From positions 27,352,242 to 27,416,241 of the forward strand of contig OX421497.1 of the NCBI GenBank assembly GCA_949126835.1: a DNA stretch of 64,000 nt, given 5' to 3'. The notes below the pieces were generated by a model. The model did not search any database and was not told the origin of the DNA. It saw only the letters and a program-made list of their open reading frames with translations. The stretch is from Anisus vortex. Its lineage: Eukaryota > Mollusca > Gastropoda > Planorbidae. Both the position numbers and the translations under genes were made by a program. Shown in pieces: positions 32,146 to 43,696 of the stretch (position 1 is its first letter; every line of letters starts with the position of its first letter).

Positions 32146-32994
32146 TTTTTATATATATATAACTTTTTTATGTCTATAAAATAATCAACACTTGAAATAA
32201 TGTTTCAAGTAAAACATAAGTCCGTTTAATCACATATTATCACATAGGAATTCATAAGTCCAATTGTACACTTCACATCACATACATCTTCTCTCCTCTA
32301 ACTCTAAAATCAACTGGTCTCTTAAACATGAAATCATCTGACCAGGTAACCACTTAGTTCATGCTAAATCATGCTTTTGTTTCATGCCTTACAAATACAC
32401 AAATACATACGAACACAGCTCACAACAATCAAAACAAAATCAATTCTTGGTCTAAGAGAAGTAATCTAAAAAAAACACAAAAACTATTGTCTGTGTTGCT
32501 TCCCCATGATCATATATTAATGTAATCACTGACATACCCTCCCCCTGTAAAAATAAAATCTAGCAATATATTTTATGCACATTACAAAATAGACATGAAC
32601 AAAATTTCAATTGTCATATTTAATTATCTATATGAGTTAAACATTAGTGTTTGTTTGTTATTTACTTATATTTGACAGTAATTCATTAAGCTTTTTACAT
32701 TTGTTCTTCTGTATATCAGTCAATAGACTGAACAGAGTTGTAAAGTGTTTTTCAATTTAGTTGTAATTCAAATTACTCTTTTGCCTCAATCAAGAACAGT
32801 GTTATTTTTATTCTTACTAGAATAAAATGTCATTGAGTATACTTTGTCAAGCTTCAAGCCATTATATTTAGTATGGTCATTTTTCCCATAATCTCTTGAA
32901 ATAGTTGTATATGTTTCCAACTTATTCTCATTATCTCTTATGTTTTCATATGCAGTTTTTCTTTAACTTCGCGTACATTGATTTTCTTTATTAC
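32146..32994. other. AT-rich sequence without a visible gene
   Basis: No frame recognised. It may be 3' untranslated sequence of the zinc-finger exon on the minus strand. Confidence 0.5.
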
Positions 32995-33425
32995 TTATAT
33001 TCTTTTTTCTTTCTTACATTGTTTTTCATGGTAGTTGTGGACTGCAAGTCTATGCATGTCTAAACATTTCTCTTGTATAAAACTTTTGTCACATTCTTTA
33101 CAACAGTATTTCTTCTGTTTATAGTGCATCTTATGAAGATGATTATCCATCTCATAATGTGTCTCAGTTCTATATGAGCACATCCTACAATTTATTAAAT
33201 TAGGATTGTTTTCAGTTTTTTTTTATTGGCTTTCCAAGTGTTTTTTGAATAACTCTATTTTGCTTGGTCTTATTTATATTCCTTCCTCTTTGTGTATGTT
33301 TTACTTGTACTACATTTGTATTACTTTCTTTATTTATTATATATTTCTTATTTTCTTCTTTTAGTTTGTCAAATACATTAATATTATAATTATCTCTTTC
33401 ATAAGTTTTCTTTTGAGGTCGTACC
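32995..33425 (-). CDS. C2H2 zinc-finger protein, C-terminal exon
   Basis: The minus-strand frame ending at 32995 has two C2H2 fingers. The first starts 'CRMCSYRTETHYEM' and closes with His-x4-His; the second starts 'CCKECDKSFIQEKCLDMHRL' and has the same spacing. A Lys-rich tail and stop follow. Upstream, from about 33425 to 33227, a second open frame rich in Lys and Asn runs without stops, offset by one base. The two frames meet at a run of nine A on the minus strand, so one indel there would join them. The open frame disappears at the LINE start near 33413. It may be the last exon of a host transcription-factor-like gene or a retrocopy. No start codon or upstream exon was found. Confidence 0.6.
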
Positions 33426-36400
33426 TCAATGGATGGCTACCGCCCGCCTCAAGCTGGACAGCCCCCATCCAGTTAGGTGCCGTCTCGCCATGGCTTACCT
33501 GCCCCACTGGGTACGTGGGAATCAGAGAGGCATCTGTCAAAAACAACCGCACCAGGCAATTCAAAAACAAGAAATATGCATCAAGCTCTTCGTTGTGCTA
33601 GCTGTAACGTCAGGACCATGTGTCACGGCCTCACTTCAAACCTCCACCAGATCGATAATGCAAGAAATACTGCCGTTATTGACAAGGAACTTTTGCGACT
33701 CAACGTTGACATTGCAGCTCTGCAGGAGACCCGGCTGGCTGACAACGGTACCATCAGGGAAGCCAACTACACCTTTTATTGGCAAAGGAGGTCTCCGGAC
33801 CAACCAAAACAGCACGGTGTTGGCTTTTCAGTGAGGAACACGCTTATCAGCTCCAAAGAACCTACGACAACAGGCACAGATAGACTACTCTCCCTCCGAC
33901 TGTCAACTTCTTCTGGCCCAGTCAACATCTTCAGTGTGTACGCCCCAACCCTCCACTCCCTGACGAGGAGAAGGATCAGTACTACCAATCCCTGGATGAA
34001 GCGATATCCAAGATACCCAGTACTACCTTCTTGGAAACTGCAATGCAAGAGTGGGAGATGACCAGGAAGCCTGGCCCACCTGCCTCGGAAACATTTGGAG
34101 AGTAAAGATTAATGAGAATGGACAGAGACTGCTTGATCTTTCGTGCCATCAAAGTCTGTGCGTAAAAAAATGCACCAGGCGTCATGGAGACACCCACGTT
34201 CTCGCCACTGGCACCAACTTGATCTTGTCCTAACTAGAAGAGCGGATATTGGCAGCGTCCTCCTCACCCATAGTTACCATAGTGCAGACTACGACACGGA
34301 CCACGCCCTCGTGGCGAGTAAGGTGCGCCTAACGCCGAAGAAGTTGCACCTTTCAAAGAAGAATTGTCGCCCACGCATCAACACCAGCTGTGCCAGAAAC
34401 CCAGAGAAAACCCAGCTTCTCATCAGCTTACTCGACGGTGCCCTCAACGAGGTAACAGCAGATGACACCATCAACTCCACCTCCGCGACGCCATGTATAA
34501 CGCCACCATCACTGCTTACGGGAAGAAAGGGCGAAAGAATGCCGACTGGTACGAGGCCCATTGGGAGGAAATGGAACCAGTGATAGAGGCTAAGAGGAAA
34601 GCCCTTCTGACCTACAAGGCTAAGCCTAGCCCCAGTACGCTACAAGTTCTACGGACTGCTAGGAGCAAAGCCCAGCAGACTGCCCGTCTTTGCGCCAACA
34701 CCTACTGGCTGAATATCTGTAACAGCATTCAGACAGCTGCCGATACAGGAAACGCAAGAGGGATGTACGAGGGCATCAAGAAGGCAATAGGTCCAACCCC
34801 TTCTAAGACGCCCCCCTCAAGTCCAAAACAGGCGAGGTCATCACCGATACGGAAAAGCAGATGCAGAGGTGGGCGGAGCATTACCTCGAGTTGTACGCAA
34901 CGCAGAACACCGTGACAGACTCCGCTCTCATTGCGGTACCAGACTTGCTAGTCATGGAGGAGCTTGACACCCCACCAACTGGATGAGCTCAGCAAAGCCA
35001 TTGACCGACTCGCCTGTGGGAAAGCACCCGGTAGCGACGGAATCCCACCAGAAGTCATGAAGTGCGGGAAACCAGCCCTGATACAGCCACTCCACGACTT
35101 CCTCTGCCTCTGCAAGGAACAGGGTTACATTCCTCAAGACATGAGAGACGCTAACATCGTCACTTTGTACAAAAAAAGGTGACAGGAACGATTGCAACAA
35201 TTATCGGGGCATCTCTCTCCTCAGCATCGTTGGTAAAATGTTCGCCTGCTTCGTCCTTGCCCGCCTGCAGGCCCTCGCTTCACGCATCTACCCAGAGTCA
35301 CAATGTGGCTTCAGGGCTGGCCGATTAACAGTGGACATGACCTTCTCGCTACGCCAGCTGCAGGAGAACAGCAGATGTCACTCTACATAGCCTTCATCGA
35401 CCTCACTAAGACATTTGACCTGGTCAGTCGAGAAGGACTATTCAGCTTGCTGCAGAAAATCGGATGCCCTCCACACCTGCTGGCGGTGGTCAGGTCCTTC
35501 CACGACAACATGCACAGCACTGTTTGCTACAATGGCGCAGCTATCCAAGGAATTCCCAGTCAGCAGCGGATTAAAGCAGGGCTGCGTCCTCGCGCCTACA
35601 CTCTTCGGTATCTTTTTCTCTATGCTCCTCCAACACGACTTCAAGGACTGCAGAGAGGGTGTCTACATCCACACCAGGTCCGATGGCAAGCTCTACAACA
35701 TGGCACGTCTTCGCGCCAAGACCAAAGTCACAAATGTCCTCATTCATGTCCTCTTCGCCGATGACGCAGCCTTGACATCACACACCGAAGACGGTCTCCA
35801 GCTGCTAGTCACTTGCTACTCCCACGCATGCAAAGAGTTCGGCCTGACGGTAAGCCTGCAAAATACTAATGTTATGGCTCAGGGCACAGAGACCCCTCCA
35901 AACATTGTCATCGACCGACACACCTTGGAGGTTGTTAAAAACTTCACCTACCTTGGGTCTACTATCTCTAGTTCGCCGTCCATAGACTCGGAGATCAACA
36001 GCAGGATCGCCAAGGCAGTCACAGTCATGGCCCAACTGAAACAGCGAGTGTGGGACAACTCCAGCCTCACAGAGAAGACCAGACTGCGCGACTACCACAC
36101 CTGTGTACTCAGCCCTCTCCTGTATGGCAGCGAAACGTGGACCACCTACACAAGGCACGAAAGGAAGCTCAACAGCTTCCACATGAGGTGCCTACGGCGC
36201 ATACTGCAGATCCAGTGGCAGGACAGGGTCCCCAATACAGACGGGCTGGAGCGAGCCAACATTAGCAGCTTTCACGCAGCTCTCAGTGAGAGACGCCTCA
36301 GGTGGCTCGGCCATGTAAATAGAATGAATGCAGGCCGCATCCCCAAAGACCTCATCTACGGAGAGTTGGTCGAAGGTCATCGGAAGACAGCGTGCCCAAA

Positions 36401-36817
36401 ACTGCGCTTCAAAGACCTATGCAAAAGGGACTTAATCCAGAGCTTCATCGACCCTGACACATGGGAATGTCAAGCCGTTGACCGCCCCACCTGGAGGCTC
36501 GCGGTTAGGCGTGGAACATCGTGTGCAGAAACTGGGCGTAATGAGACTGCCATCCTGAAAAGAGCTAGGCGGAAACACCAGCTACAACAGCCATCCGCAT
36601 TTAAATGCCTCAAGTGCGGCAGGGATCGCCACTCCCGGGTTGGCCTACACAGCCATTCTCGGTGGTGCAGTGTGATAGCTCACTTATGAAGTTACACCAT
36701 CATCTCTCGAGACGACCCGATGCCGACGACGATAAATTCATCAAGCTGATGAGAAACATGGTCCGCTGGTGTCCTCCTAAAACTATGGAGGCGAATGTTA
36801 ACAGTACTAATCATTAA
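33413..36817 (+). mobile_element. APE-type non-LTR retrotransposon (LINE-B)
   Basis: About 3.4 kb of GC-rich sequence in AT-rich surroundings, encoding a single polyprotein in pieces. The 3' end is near AATGTTAACAGTACTAATC, with no obvious tail repeat. No clear target duplication was seen. A 5'-truncated relative with the same RT block lies at 56525-57340. Confidence 0.88.
33477..36689 (+). pseudogene. LINE-B endonuclease/RT polyprotein, frameshifted
   Basis: In order: an apurinic-type endonuclease from about 33580, with 'SCNVRTMCHGL' and 'LNVDIAALQETRLADNG'; 'GNCNARVGDDQEAW' near 34030; and 'HQLDLV...ADYDTDHALVASKV' near 34220-34320. The RT starts near 34960 with 'KAPGSDGIPPEVM', then 'FIDLTKTFDLVSREGLF', 'GLKQGCVLAPTLFGIFFS' and catalytic 'FADDAAL'. 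The C-terminus holds 'YGSETWTT', 'RWLGHVNRM' and a terminal zinc-finger-like 'CLKCGRDRHSRVGLHSH'. At least four frame changes break it: near 34060, 34490, 35180 and 35590. The last frame, 35415-36689, is 424 codons and clean. Members of this family are often annotated as 'craniofacial development protein 2-like'. That label is misleading. Confidence 0.9.
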
Positions 36818-37960
36818 AAAGAAAAGAATGGGAGATTATCCCATAGCTGTAGACCAATTAATCTCACATAGTGTAATGGGAAGGTTACTGACCAAATGAC
36901 CAAGTGTATGCTCGCTAATTACACCATAGTTCATTGTTTGTAGAATGGCGTATCACTTCCCGCAGATAATCTACCTTTCGATACAAGTCTATGCAGCTGA
37001 TAATGTATTTAAGAGCGCTACGCACTGCTTAAAACCAAGCGCTTACAGACTAGTAAGATGGACGTCCAGAACAGTCATAAAGCAGTGGTGTTAATAGTAG
37101 CAGATGTATCTCTACATGTTACGCACAGAAAACGAGCCGTTTTCACTTTTTTTTCTAGTAAAGATTGTCCCTTAGAAAGTCACTAGAAATTTTGGAAGGT
37201 AAAACTAGGATATTAATGGAGGTTTTTATTTTTTTTAATCGCAGTCAGGCTATCCAAAAAAAAAAAAATTGGCCCTTACATTCCAAATTAGTGCCACTTA
37301 GATACCGGTATTTCTGTCGATCGTAGGTTTGCATGAGTCTGATTGAGCCAGTTGTTGAAAGTGCAGCTCTCATATTTAGAGGATAACTACGACCATCTAG
37401 ACAATAAGACTATAAAGTTATAGATCTATTTTGCGTGTAAAATTTAGTTCACTAATGGAAGAGACACTCGTGGCAACGGGATATGTACTGAATATAGAGC
37501 TTTTGTGTTGCACCCATGGATAAAAAAGATAAAAGTCATACAGGACACGTGTCACAATCTGCAAATACGAGGCAGTAATGGATGCTATCAGAAATGTCAC
37601 TGAGAAAATGTGGACATGGTTTGAGGATGTCTCAGAAGAAGCATCTGATATCGCCATTTTTATTTTAACGCTTACAGTTACAGACTTTTAGGCCATTGAC
37701 GGCCAAGGGTCTTGTTTGTTATTACTGAGCTTAGCCTTCGGAGTGACCCTCCAGTGGAAACCGGATCGAATGAGAATTCTTTCAAGTCAAATAGCGGATT
37801 CCTTTACCAAGAAGTGATCAATGGTACCACTTAAAAGGCTCCTTTTTATAATAAAGGCATAAGTAATCCAAAATGTTAAAAGTAAACTTTAAAATATAAT
37901 TGATTTTGTGCAATTGAACTAAACTAACAGTATAAGAGTATCCAAGAAAAAAAAACAAAT
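36818..37960. other. Unassigned sequence
   Basis: No gene recognised. It contains poly-A/T runs (for example 37257-37270) and short frames only. Confidence 0.5.
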
Positions 37961-37964
37961 AATA

Positions 37965-38300
37965 ACAAACTACTTCATTCATGGTCGAGAACTAAATCAA
38001 ACTAACAATGCAAAGTACTTAGGAGCAGTAATAAATGATAAGTTATCTTAGAATCCTTAAATTGATGAGGTAGAAAAAAAACTTTCACAAATGTAATAAG
38101 AATATGAAACTAAAATGATATCCCACATTAGTTAGGCCTATGCTAGAATATGCATCAACTAAAGAAAAAAAAATTGAACCAATTAAAAAAGGAGCTGCAA
38201 GGTTCATTACTAGCGAATATTCACAACTGACAAGAGTAACAACAATAGTTAAATCACTAAACCTATTGGACATAAGTACAAAGGGTACAGTAGTAATAAT
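37965..38300 (+). pseudogene. Jockey/CR1-like RT C-terminal fragment, part 1
   Basis: Frames give 'AKYLGAVINDKLS', then 'IDEVEKKL', and then 'KKGAARFITSEYSQLTRVTT' followed by 'IVKSLN'. This is the order in the thumb and post-RT region of Jockey/CR1-like LINEs. A closely related piece lies at 50700-50810. Stops are frequent. It appears to continue after a SINE at 38515. Confidence 0.65.
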
Positions 38301-38329
38301 ACATCAAACTCTAATTTAGAAGCCGGCTG

Positions 38330-38512
38330 GTCCAGTGGTTAGTTCACCGGACTGTCAACCAAAAACCAACTGGCACGTCGCGGGTTCTATCCTTGCCACC
38401 GACCGATCTCTGTCGCCCTGCAGGAGTTTTGGGAGTAATAATCTTCTATCTAGAAGGAACGTCTGTAAACTTATAAGATAAGCTGTAAACTTATAAGATA
38501 ATATAAGACATG
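38330..38512 (+). mobile_element. tRNA-derived SINE splitting a LINE remnant
   Basis: A-box-like TGGTCCAGTGG and B-box-like GGGTTCTATCC lie about 50 bases apart near its 5' end. The 3' part repeats GTAAACTTATAAGATAA twice. It sits between two pieces of one Jockey/CR1-like protein, so it probably inserted into that element. Confidence 0.6.
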
Positions 38513-38514
38513 AA

Positions 38515-38708
38515 ACCAAATAACAACCTGTTGCTATTCTCAGATAAACATAAGGACAAAGACAGTTTCCTTATCCCTTATGCGAGAACAAATGCATATA
38601 AGTACTCTTTCTTCCCTAGTGGCATTCAGGCATGGAATGTGTTGCATGAGCAAACCAGGATAACCAGTAACTTAACATCATTTAAAACGTTAATAAAAAT
38701 GAAAGACT
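38515..38708 (+). pseudogene. Jockey/CR1-like LINE C-terminus, part 2
   Basis: A single open frame includes 'NAYKYSFFPSGIQAWNVL' and ends 'LTSFKTLIK'. This is the typical extreme C-terminus of Jockey/CR1-like polyproteins ('YKYSFFPxxIxxWNxLP...SFKxxL'). The SINE separates it from 37965-38300. Confidence 0.75.
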
Positions 38709-38774
38709 AGACTCGGACCACGGATGAGCGTAGAATGGAAACAAATGCTGCTGTTGCTTCTATTACTGATGTCT

Positions 38775-39430
38775 TCTTCTTCTTTAAGTGTCAGGTCTGG
38801 AGCAGACATCGGCAATTATGACTCTCCATTCTTTCCTGTTGTTAGCTATTTGTAGGAAGTTATTACTTATGTTGTTGTTAGTGGCCTTTGTCTTACTCTG
38901 TCTCTCTTACCAGATATTTTCCCACACAAAACCAATCTTTCTATACAATTTCTCCTATAGATGTGTCCTAGGAATTTCATCTGTCTGTTTCTAATGGTGT
39001 TAATGAGTTCTCTTGAGGTACGTGCTGTTTTCAACATCTCTGCATTAGACTTCTATTCAGTCCATGATATTCTCATCATCCTTCTTAGAAACTACATTTC
39101 TACTGCCTCCAATCTTTTCCTTGATTTATTACCAATAGTCCAACATTCACACCCCTATAGTAGAACAGACCAAACATACCCCTTCAGAATTTTGGTACAT
39201 ATTCTGATATTCCTGTTTTTCATGATACTGCTTAAGCTCATGTAGCAGTTTTTAGATATTGCGATTCTTCTCTGTATTTCTTTGTTGCATTTGCCTTCCT
39301 GTGTTATTGTATAGCCTAGATACTGGAAAGAATTGATTTGCTTGATGTTTTCACCTTCACTGGATAAAGAGCATCTTGGAGGTTGTGTTTTCTTAGAGAT
39401 TACCATTACTTCGGTCATACTGAGATTGAG
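38775..39430 (-). pseudogene. LINE RT C-terminal fragment
   Basis: The minus-strand frame 39418-39155 reads 'TEVMVISKK', 'INSFQYLGYTITQEGKCNKE' and 'ILKGYVWSVLL'. Downstream frames give 'YGCECWTI', 'FLRRMMRISWT' and 'RNRQMKFLGHI'. This order is typical of RTE/L2-like RT C-termini. It is a different family from LINE-B. The catalytic part is missing. Confidence 0.8.
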
Positions 39431-39502
39431 TGTTAATCCTTTAAGATGGCTCTCTTTCTTCTACATTTTAAATTGTAAATTCTTTGATGATATTATTTTT
39501 TT

Positions 39503-39602
39503 TTAAATTAATGTTGGACCTTTATACAGTTTTGCTAATTCTGGTTTAGATAACCATGTGCAGTAATGCACCTTGAGTGACATATTATTGGAAATTCCTG
39601 CT
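39503..39602 (-). other. Possible terminal exon of the secreted-peptide gene
   Basis: TTTTCTAG at 39610-39603 could be a 3' splice site. The 100 bases after it continue the reading phase left by the exon at 39980-40045, contain one Cys codon and end in TAA at 39503-39505. The stretch looks partly repeat-like and other acceptors exist between 39640 and 39900. The choice is weak. Confidence 0.2.
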
Positions 39603-39979
39603 CTAGAAAATATCCGTGTTTACCCCTTCCATTGATGCTCTCATCACGTGTTTTTTGTGTTGTTTTTTTTGTTAATGATAATGCAGCTTGCCGGATACAT
39701 GCCCTCGGTGAATCGAGTTAATTTGAAAAAGCACGCAATGGTTGTTGAAATGTGATGAAAGAAACAAAGACTGGGCTGAGTGTCAACAACTAAAACGATC
39801 ATGGTAGCGAGGTTTAATTTAGGGCTTCGATGGATCCACCAAATTACATTAATTAAACGTAGTCCTTCCACCAACAAATTAGTACTTTAAGTATTATATT
39901 GCATCATTTGTTTAAATATCACCTCCACTTTAAATTTTGTTGTAATACAAATTTAAGGAAGTTTAAGGAAGAAACTTAC

Positions 39980-40045
39980 CGACCAGATCTAGAACAATTA
40001 TGGCAGCATGGTACAATACCATCGCATCTACCATCATAAGTACAC
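39980..40045 (-). CDS. Exon 3 of secreted peptide gene: Cys-rich module
   Basis: A 66-base exon between an acceptor CCGGTTGTAG and a donor GTAAGT. With the phase inherited from exon 2 it has no stop and encodes five cysteines spaced C-x5-C-x5-CC-x2-C (the first at 40044-40042). This matches the first five positions of a C-C-CC-C-C cystine-knot (knottin) pattern; a sixth would come from a later exon. Length is a multiple of three, so the exon is symmetrical. Knottins serve as toxins, defence peptides, enzyme inhibitors or signalling peptides, and the sequence does not tell which. Confidence 0.6.
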
Positions 40046-40355
40046 CTACAACCGGATAACACATAATTATTAAAACGGACAATAGATAACTTAATTCTTA
40101 TATTCCAGAAGGAAGGGAGAGAGGGTAGGAAGGGTGAGGTAGAGTGGGAAGTACCACGTTAATGACTCATGGGAAAATACGTAGCAATAAGACAGGTGTT
40201 GAGATGTAAAAACATAAATGTAGCTATCATTTATGGGAGAGAGTAGATATATAAATACTAGTGGTTATTCCCGTCAGAATGAGATCAAAGAGGGCAGACT
40301 ACGCTGTACAGGCCACCTGGAACTAGAGATGGGTCGCTCACTAAAGAACTGATCG

Positions 40356-40419
40356 ACTGATCCGGGTCTTTCAAAGTAACGGATCCGAAAGCCGATCACT
40401 GCCAAAGACCCGGATCAGT
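40356..40419. repeat. 16-bp perfect inverted repeat with 32-nt loop
   Basis: ACTGATCCGGGTCTTT and its exact reverse complement, with further GATCCG motifs between and beyond. It probably marks a hAT-type element remnant; the surrounding GATCC-rich 120 bp has no coding frame. It lies in the intron between exons 2 and 3. Confidence 0.8.
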
Positions 40420-40987
40420 ACTGATCCGTTCCTTTTCTGCATTTTGATATGCTGGTTTCCATAGTTCACTTAGGAAACGGTGATTATCAATAGGTCTAAG
40501 TTTATTTTTTAAAATAAATTAACGAATAAAGTAATATTGTTTATACAATAAAAATTTCTTTTGGACGACGTTTCCAATTAATACATTTAACTTTTGACCC
40601 GATTAGTCAAACGGCTTATGAGCCTATAGAGCACAAACATATTAGAAAAAAAAAAAAAAAACACTCACAACTCACGGTAATTATGTATATTGATGATAGA
40701 TATCAATCATGGCAAAATGTAAATACATAAGTAAATTAGTAAATAAGTAAAGTACTCATCGGACCAAGATCATCATAAGCATAAAATTCGCTTCGGACAG
40801 ATCATTCGTTCTAAGTGGTACCGCTAAAAAAACCTAGATATACTTGTGTAGTAGGGCCTACCTTTGCCATAGCACTAGGCTGATTATTTTTGGCACCTTC
40901 ACTAGCCCACACTACAGATGGCATTGGCCATAATATTAATATAATACATAAAAGCATATAAATACGTTATTATTGATCTGTTCTTAC

Positions 40988-41051
40988 GTGGTTGGAGGAT
41001 CGGGTATATATGGTGGTGATGGCGTTGTCGTGGTGGTTTCTGGGTTCGGAA
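40988..41051 (-). CDS. Exon 2 of secreted peptide gene: Thr/Pro linker
   Basis: A 64-base exon bounded by a pyrimidine-rich acceptor ending TTTAAAG and a donor GTAAGA. In the phase set by exon 1 it encodes a 21-residue Thr/Pro-rich segment containing 'PETTTTTPSPP' and no Cys. Low-complexity Thr/Pro linkers between a signal peptide and a folded module are common in secreted proteins and are often O-glycosylated. It joins exon 3 by a split codon, ACG. Confidence 0.65.
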
Positions 41052-41903
41052 CTTTAAAACAAAAGAAGGAAAGCAAGTAAATATATTTTCAAATCGTATA
41101 GCTTTATTAATACATTGCTACATAAAATTTAAGGAAATATAATATTATGTGATAAAATCAATAGATTCAAAAATATTCAACTTTGGAATGCACACTCATT
41201 TTACGTGTGTAGGCTAGTTAGCCGCCATTTTGGGCCTTATATAGACGTTTAGAAACAGGGGGACTCCATTCTAAACAAAAAGACACACCGGAAAGCACAC
41301 TAGCTATGACGTGTGACTGAGATTTTGGATTATCTTTAGTAATGTGACTATAGTAGCCTATCTGTGTACATTTTATTTCTTCGTGTTTATTTTTACTCTG
41401 TGGTTATTTATTCCTGTGATTGGACTCTCCAGCAGTACAGCCGTCGGCTTGATAGATGTGTCTGAAGATTGATTTGTAATTATAAAAAATGGTCATCGTC
41501 GATCTCGACGGACGAAAAAATACTACTAATTATCCACACGTGATTACGCATTAAACACTTATCACTTGAACACTGAAAGTATGTTTACTTAATTCGTGTT
41601 ACAATTCGAGTGATTGTGTGAAGAAATAGACTGAATCTGCTTGAAGATTAGTACGCAAATAAAAATATCGGGCATTGTTAACGGACTATTGCCTTGTCTA
41701 AAGCACTGCCATCGACCTCTAGACCAACGAACCAAGTGAGGTGGGAATACAGCGTGTGAACATTGCAGTCACGGGAGCATCGTACTGGCCACACAATCCC
41801 GCATCAGCACAGTAACCGATCCCCATTGATTACTTTAAAGACACGTGACCTTATTGTCTCATATCCTACTTTTGCGATCTCACTTTTGACATGTGTCTAC
41901 CCT

Positions 41904-41974
41904 AGCGTAGTGGTTAGCGTCTTCGCCTGTCATGCGGGTCACCTGGCTTGGATTTCCCACTGATTGTTTTTTTT
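41904..41974 (+). mobile_element. tRNA-Asp-like SINE head or tRNA pseudogene
   Basis: About 70 bases resemble tRNA-Asp: AGCGTAGTGGTTAG (A box), CGCCTGTCATGCGGG (an anticodon arm with GTC) and a weakened B box GGCTTGGATTTCC. The acceptor stem does not pair. A poly-T/poly-A stretch follows. It is a decayed tRNA copy or SINE, not a working tRNA. It lies in intron 1 of the secreted-peptide gene. Confidence 0.6.
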
Positions 41975-42553
41975 TCCTACTTTAAAAAAAAAAAATTTCA
42001 TTAATATAATTTTGTTTAGAGCTTGTAAAGAATTTTAGGACTTTAAGCTTTCCTAAAATGTTACGTAAAATCTTAAAACTATAGTTTAGACGCACGCGGA
42101 AGACGGGTATTTGATTCTCATCTACAGTCTACAGGGATAGTCCTAACATTTTGTTTAATAAAAAGGACATGCTTTTTTAACCCGATTTCAATATGTATTT
42201 TAAATTACTTTCTTAAATGTTTTTAGTAAATAAATAATAATAATATTTTTAAAGTTATTATAGCTTTCTGTTCATTGTAGTTTGTAAAATTGTTATCTTC
42301 AATACGATAAAAGCTAAAGTGAGAACGATTTTTTTTCGGTATTTAATTTTTGTTCTTACTTATTGTAGGCCTATCAATAAAACAGTTTTGATAATGTTTC
42401 TTTCGGTATTTAGTTATTGTTATTTTATATTGTGTCTGCGGTCGCCATGGCCTTGGCATATGCATAAAAATAAAAAGTATGCATAAAAGTATGATTAATG
42501 TAATGGTAATTACGATGTTAAATATTTTGTATATTCAAGCGACTTTTTTAGGC

Positions 42554-43452
42554 TATACTTTGGTTTAACTCATTTAACTGCCTCACGGAGTTTTTCTAAG
42601 TGCTATATATCAATTTAAAAATCTTTTTGTCCTGAATACGAAAAAATTGAAGTTTCATTGAGCGGTTCCATTTGTGTAATTTTTATTTAATGTTGAACAT
42701 TTGGTAATTGTGCATGTTTTATTAAATATTGTTACTTCCTTTGAGCACTTTGTGTTATATTGTGTTACGTCCCTTTGATTTGTTTATTTTTATTTATTTT
42801 TTTCTTTTATCCCTATAATATCAAACGCACACACACACTCCATGTACCACACGCTTCTCGAACCAGATTTTTTCCCCAGTATCGGTTAGTTTCTAGGATA
42901 GGGATGGCAATGTGGTATTTTTTAAAGGTTAGTATCGGTTAGTTTCTAAGGTTAGGGAGAGCTTTGTAGTTTTTTATTTGGCTATACATAGCCAATTTGG
43001 CCATATCTTAGGACAGGAAGTAGTCTAGAATAGCACATGGTGAAGAGACAAGGTGTTCTCAACAAGTAGGAAGAAAGAACAATATGATTTTGTGTCTGTT
43101 TGTGTTATTTCATAGGAAATACGGTAAGAATAATGTTATTTTTGTATTCATTTCGTGCTATATCGCCCCTTTTCCATTTTCGGTATCGGTTATAAGAAAT
43201 TCCGACTGAAAATGTTCGTACCAGGAGCTATTGGAATCGCTTAGGAATCGCTGCAGACTTGATTAATGTATCGTGTTGCTTGGCTGTGTGACCTCACAAG
43301 CCTATGCTAAACACAATAGAAATGATTTTATTTCATTTTAAATAGTCTGCCGCTCTTCCTAAGACACTTATCAATAGCTCCACGCAAAAAAAATTTCAGT
43401 TGGAATTTTTTAGAACCCCACTTTTCGTGAGGCAGTTAAACCAAAGTATTAC
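42554..43452. mobile_element. 900-bp inverted-repeat element
   Basis: The left end reads ATACTTTGGTTTAACT and then TTTAACTGCCTCACG. The right end carries the reverse complement of ATACTTTGGTTTAACTGCC followed by TCACG. The left copy has a small TTTAACT duplication. The inside is AT-rich with two direct copies of AGTATCGGTTAGTTTCTA (42880 and 42931), and has no transposase. I infer a non-autonomous DNA transposon inside intron 1. The superfamily is unknown. Confidence 0.6.
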
Positions 43453-43489
43453 CCTTATTTATTTTGATGAATAGTAATCTACAATAGCC

Positions 43490-43696
43490 TGTCAAAAACA
43501 ATCATCCAGGGCACGGTGGAAGGTGTGCGTAGGAGAGGCCGTCAGCGGAGATGCTGGTTCGACAATGTCAAGGATTGGACAGAGCTGCAGTTGACTCAAC
43601 TATTGACAACCGCGCAAGATAGGCAAAAGTGGAGAAAGTTGACTGCCAAAGTGTCTATTCGCTCCTCCCAACGACCTCAACGGTCATTGAATTGAT
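43490..43696 (+). pseudogene. LINE-C 3' end
   Basis: One frame reads 'GTVEGVRRRGRQRRCWFDNV' and continues through 'QDRQKWRKLTAKVSIRSSQR' to a stop at about 43695, with a TGATGATAATG-like tail. It is the last 65 or so residues of an RT polyprotein, 5'-truncated. The same family, with more of the RT, is at 46085-46965. Confidence 0.8.

Noticed and set aside
39644..39877. A 77-codon minus-strand frame as the last exon of the secreted-peptide gene
   Set aside because: Its possible acceptors lack a pyrimidine tract, and its Cys placement does not complete the pattern convincingly.
41904..41974. A functional tRNA-Asp gene
   Set aside because: The acceptor stem does not pair and the B box is degraded.
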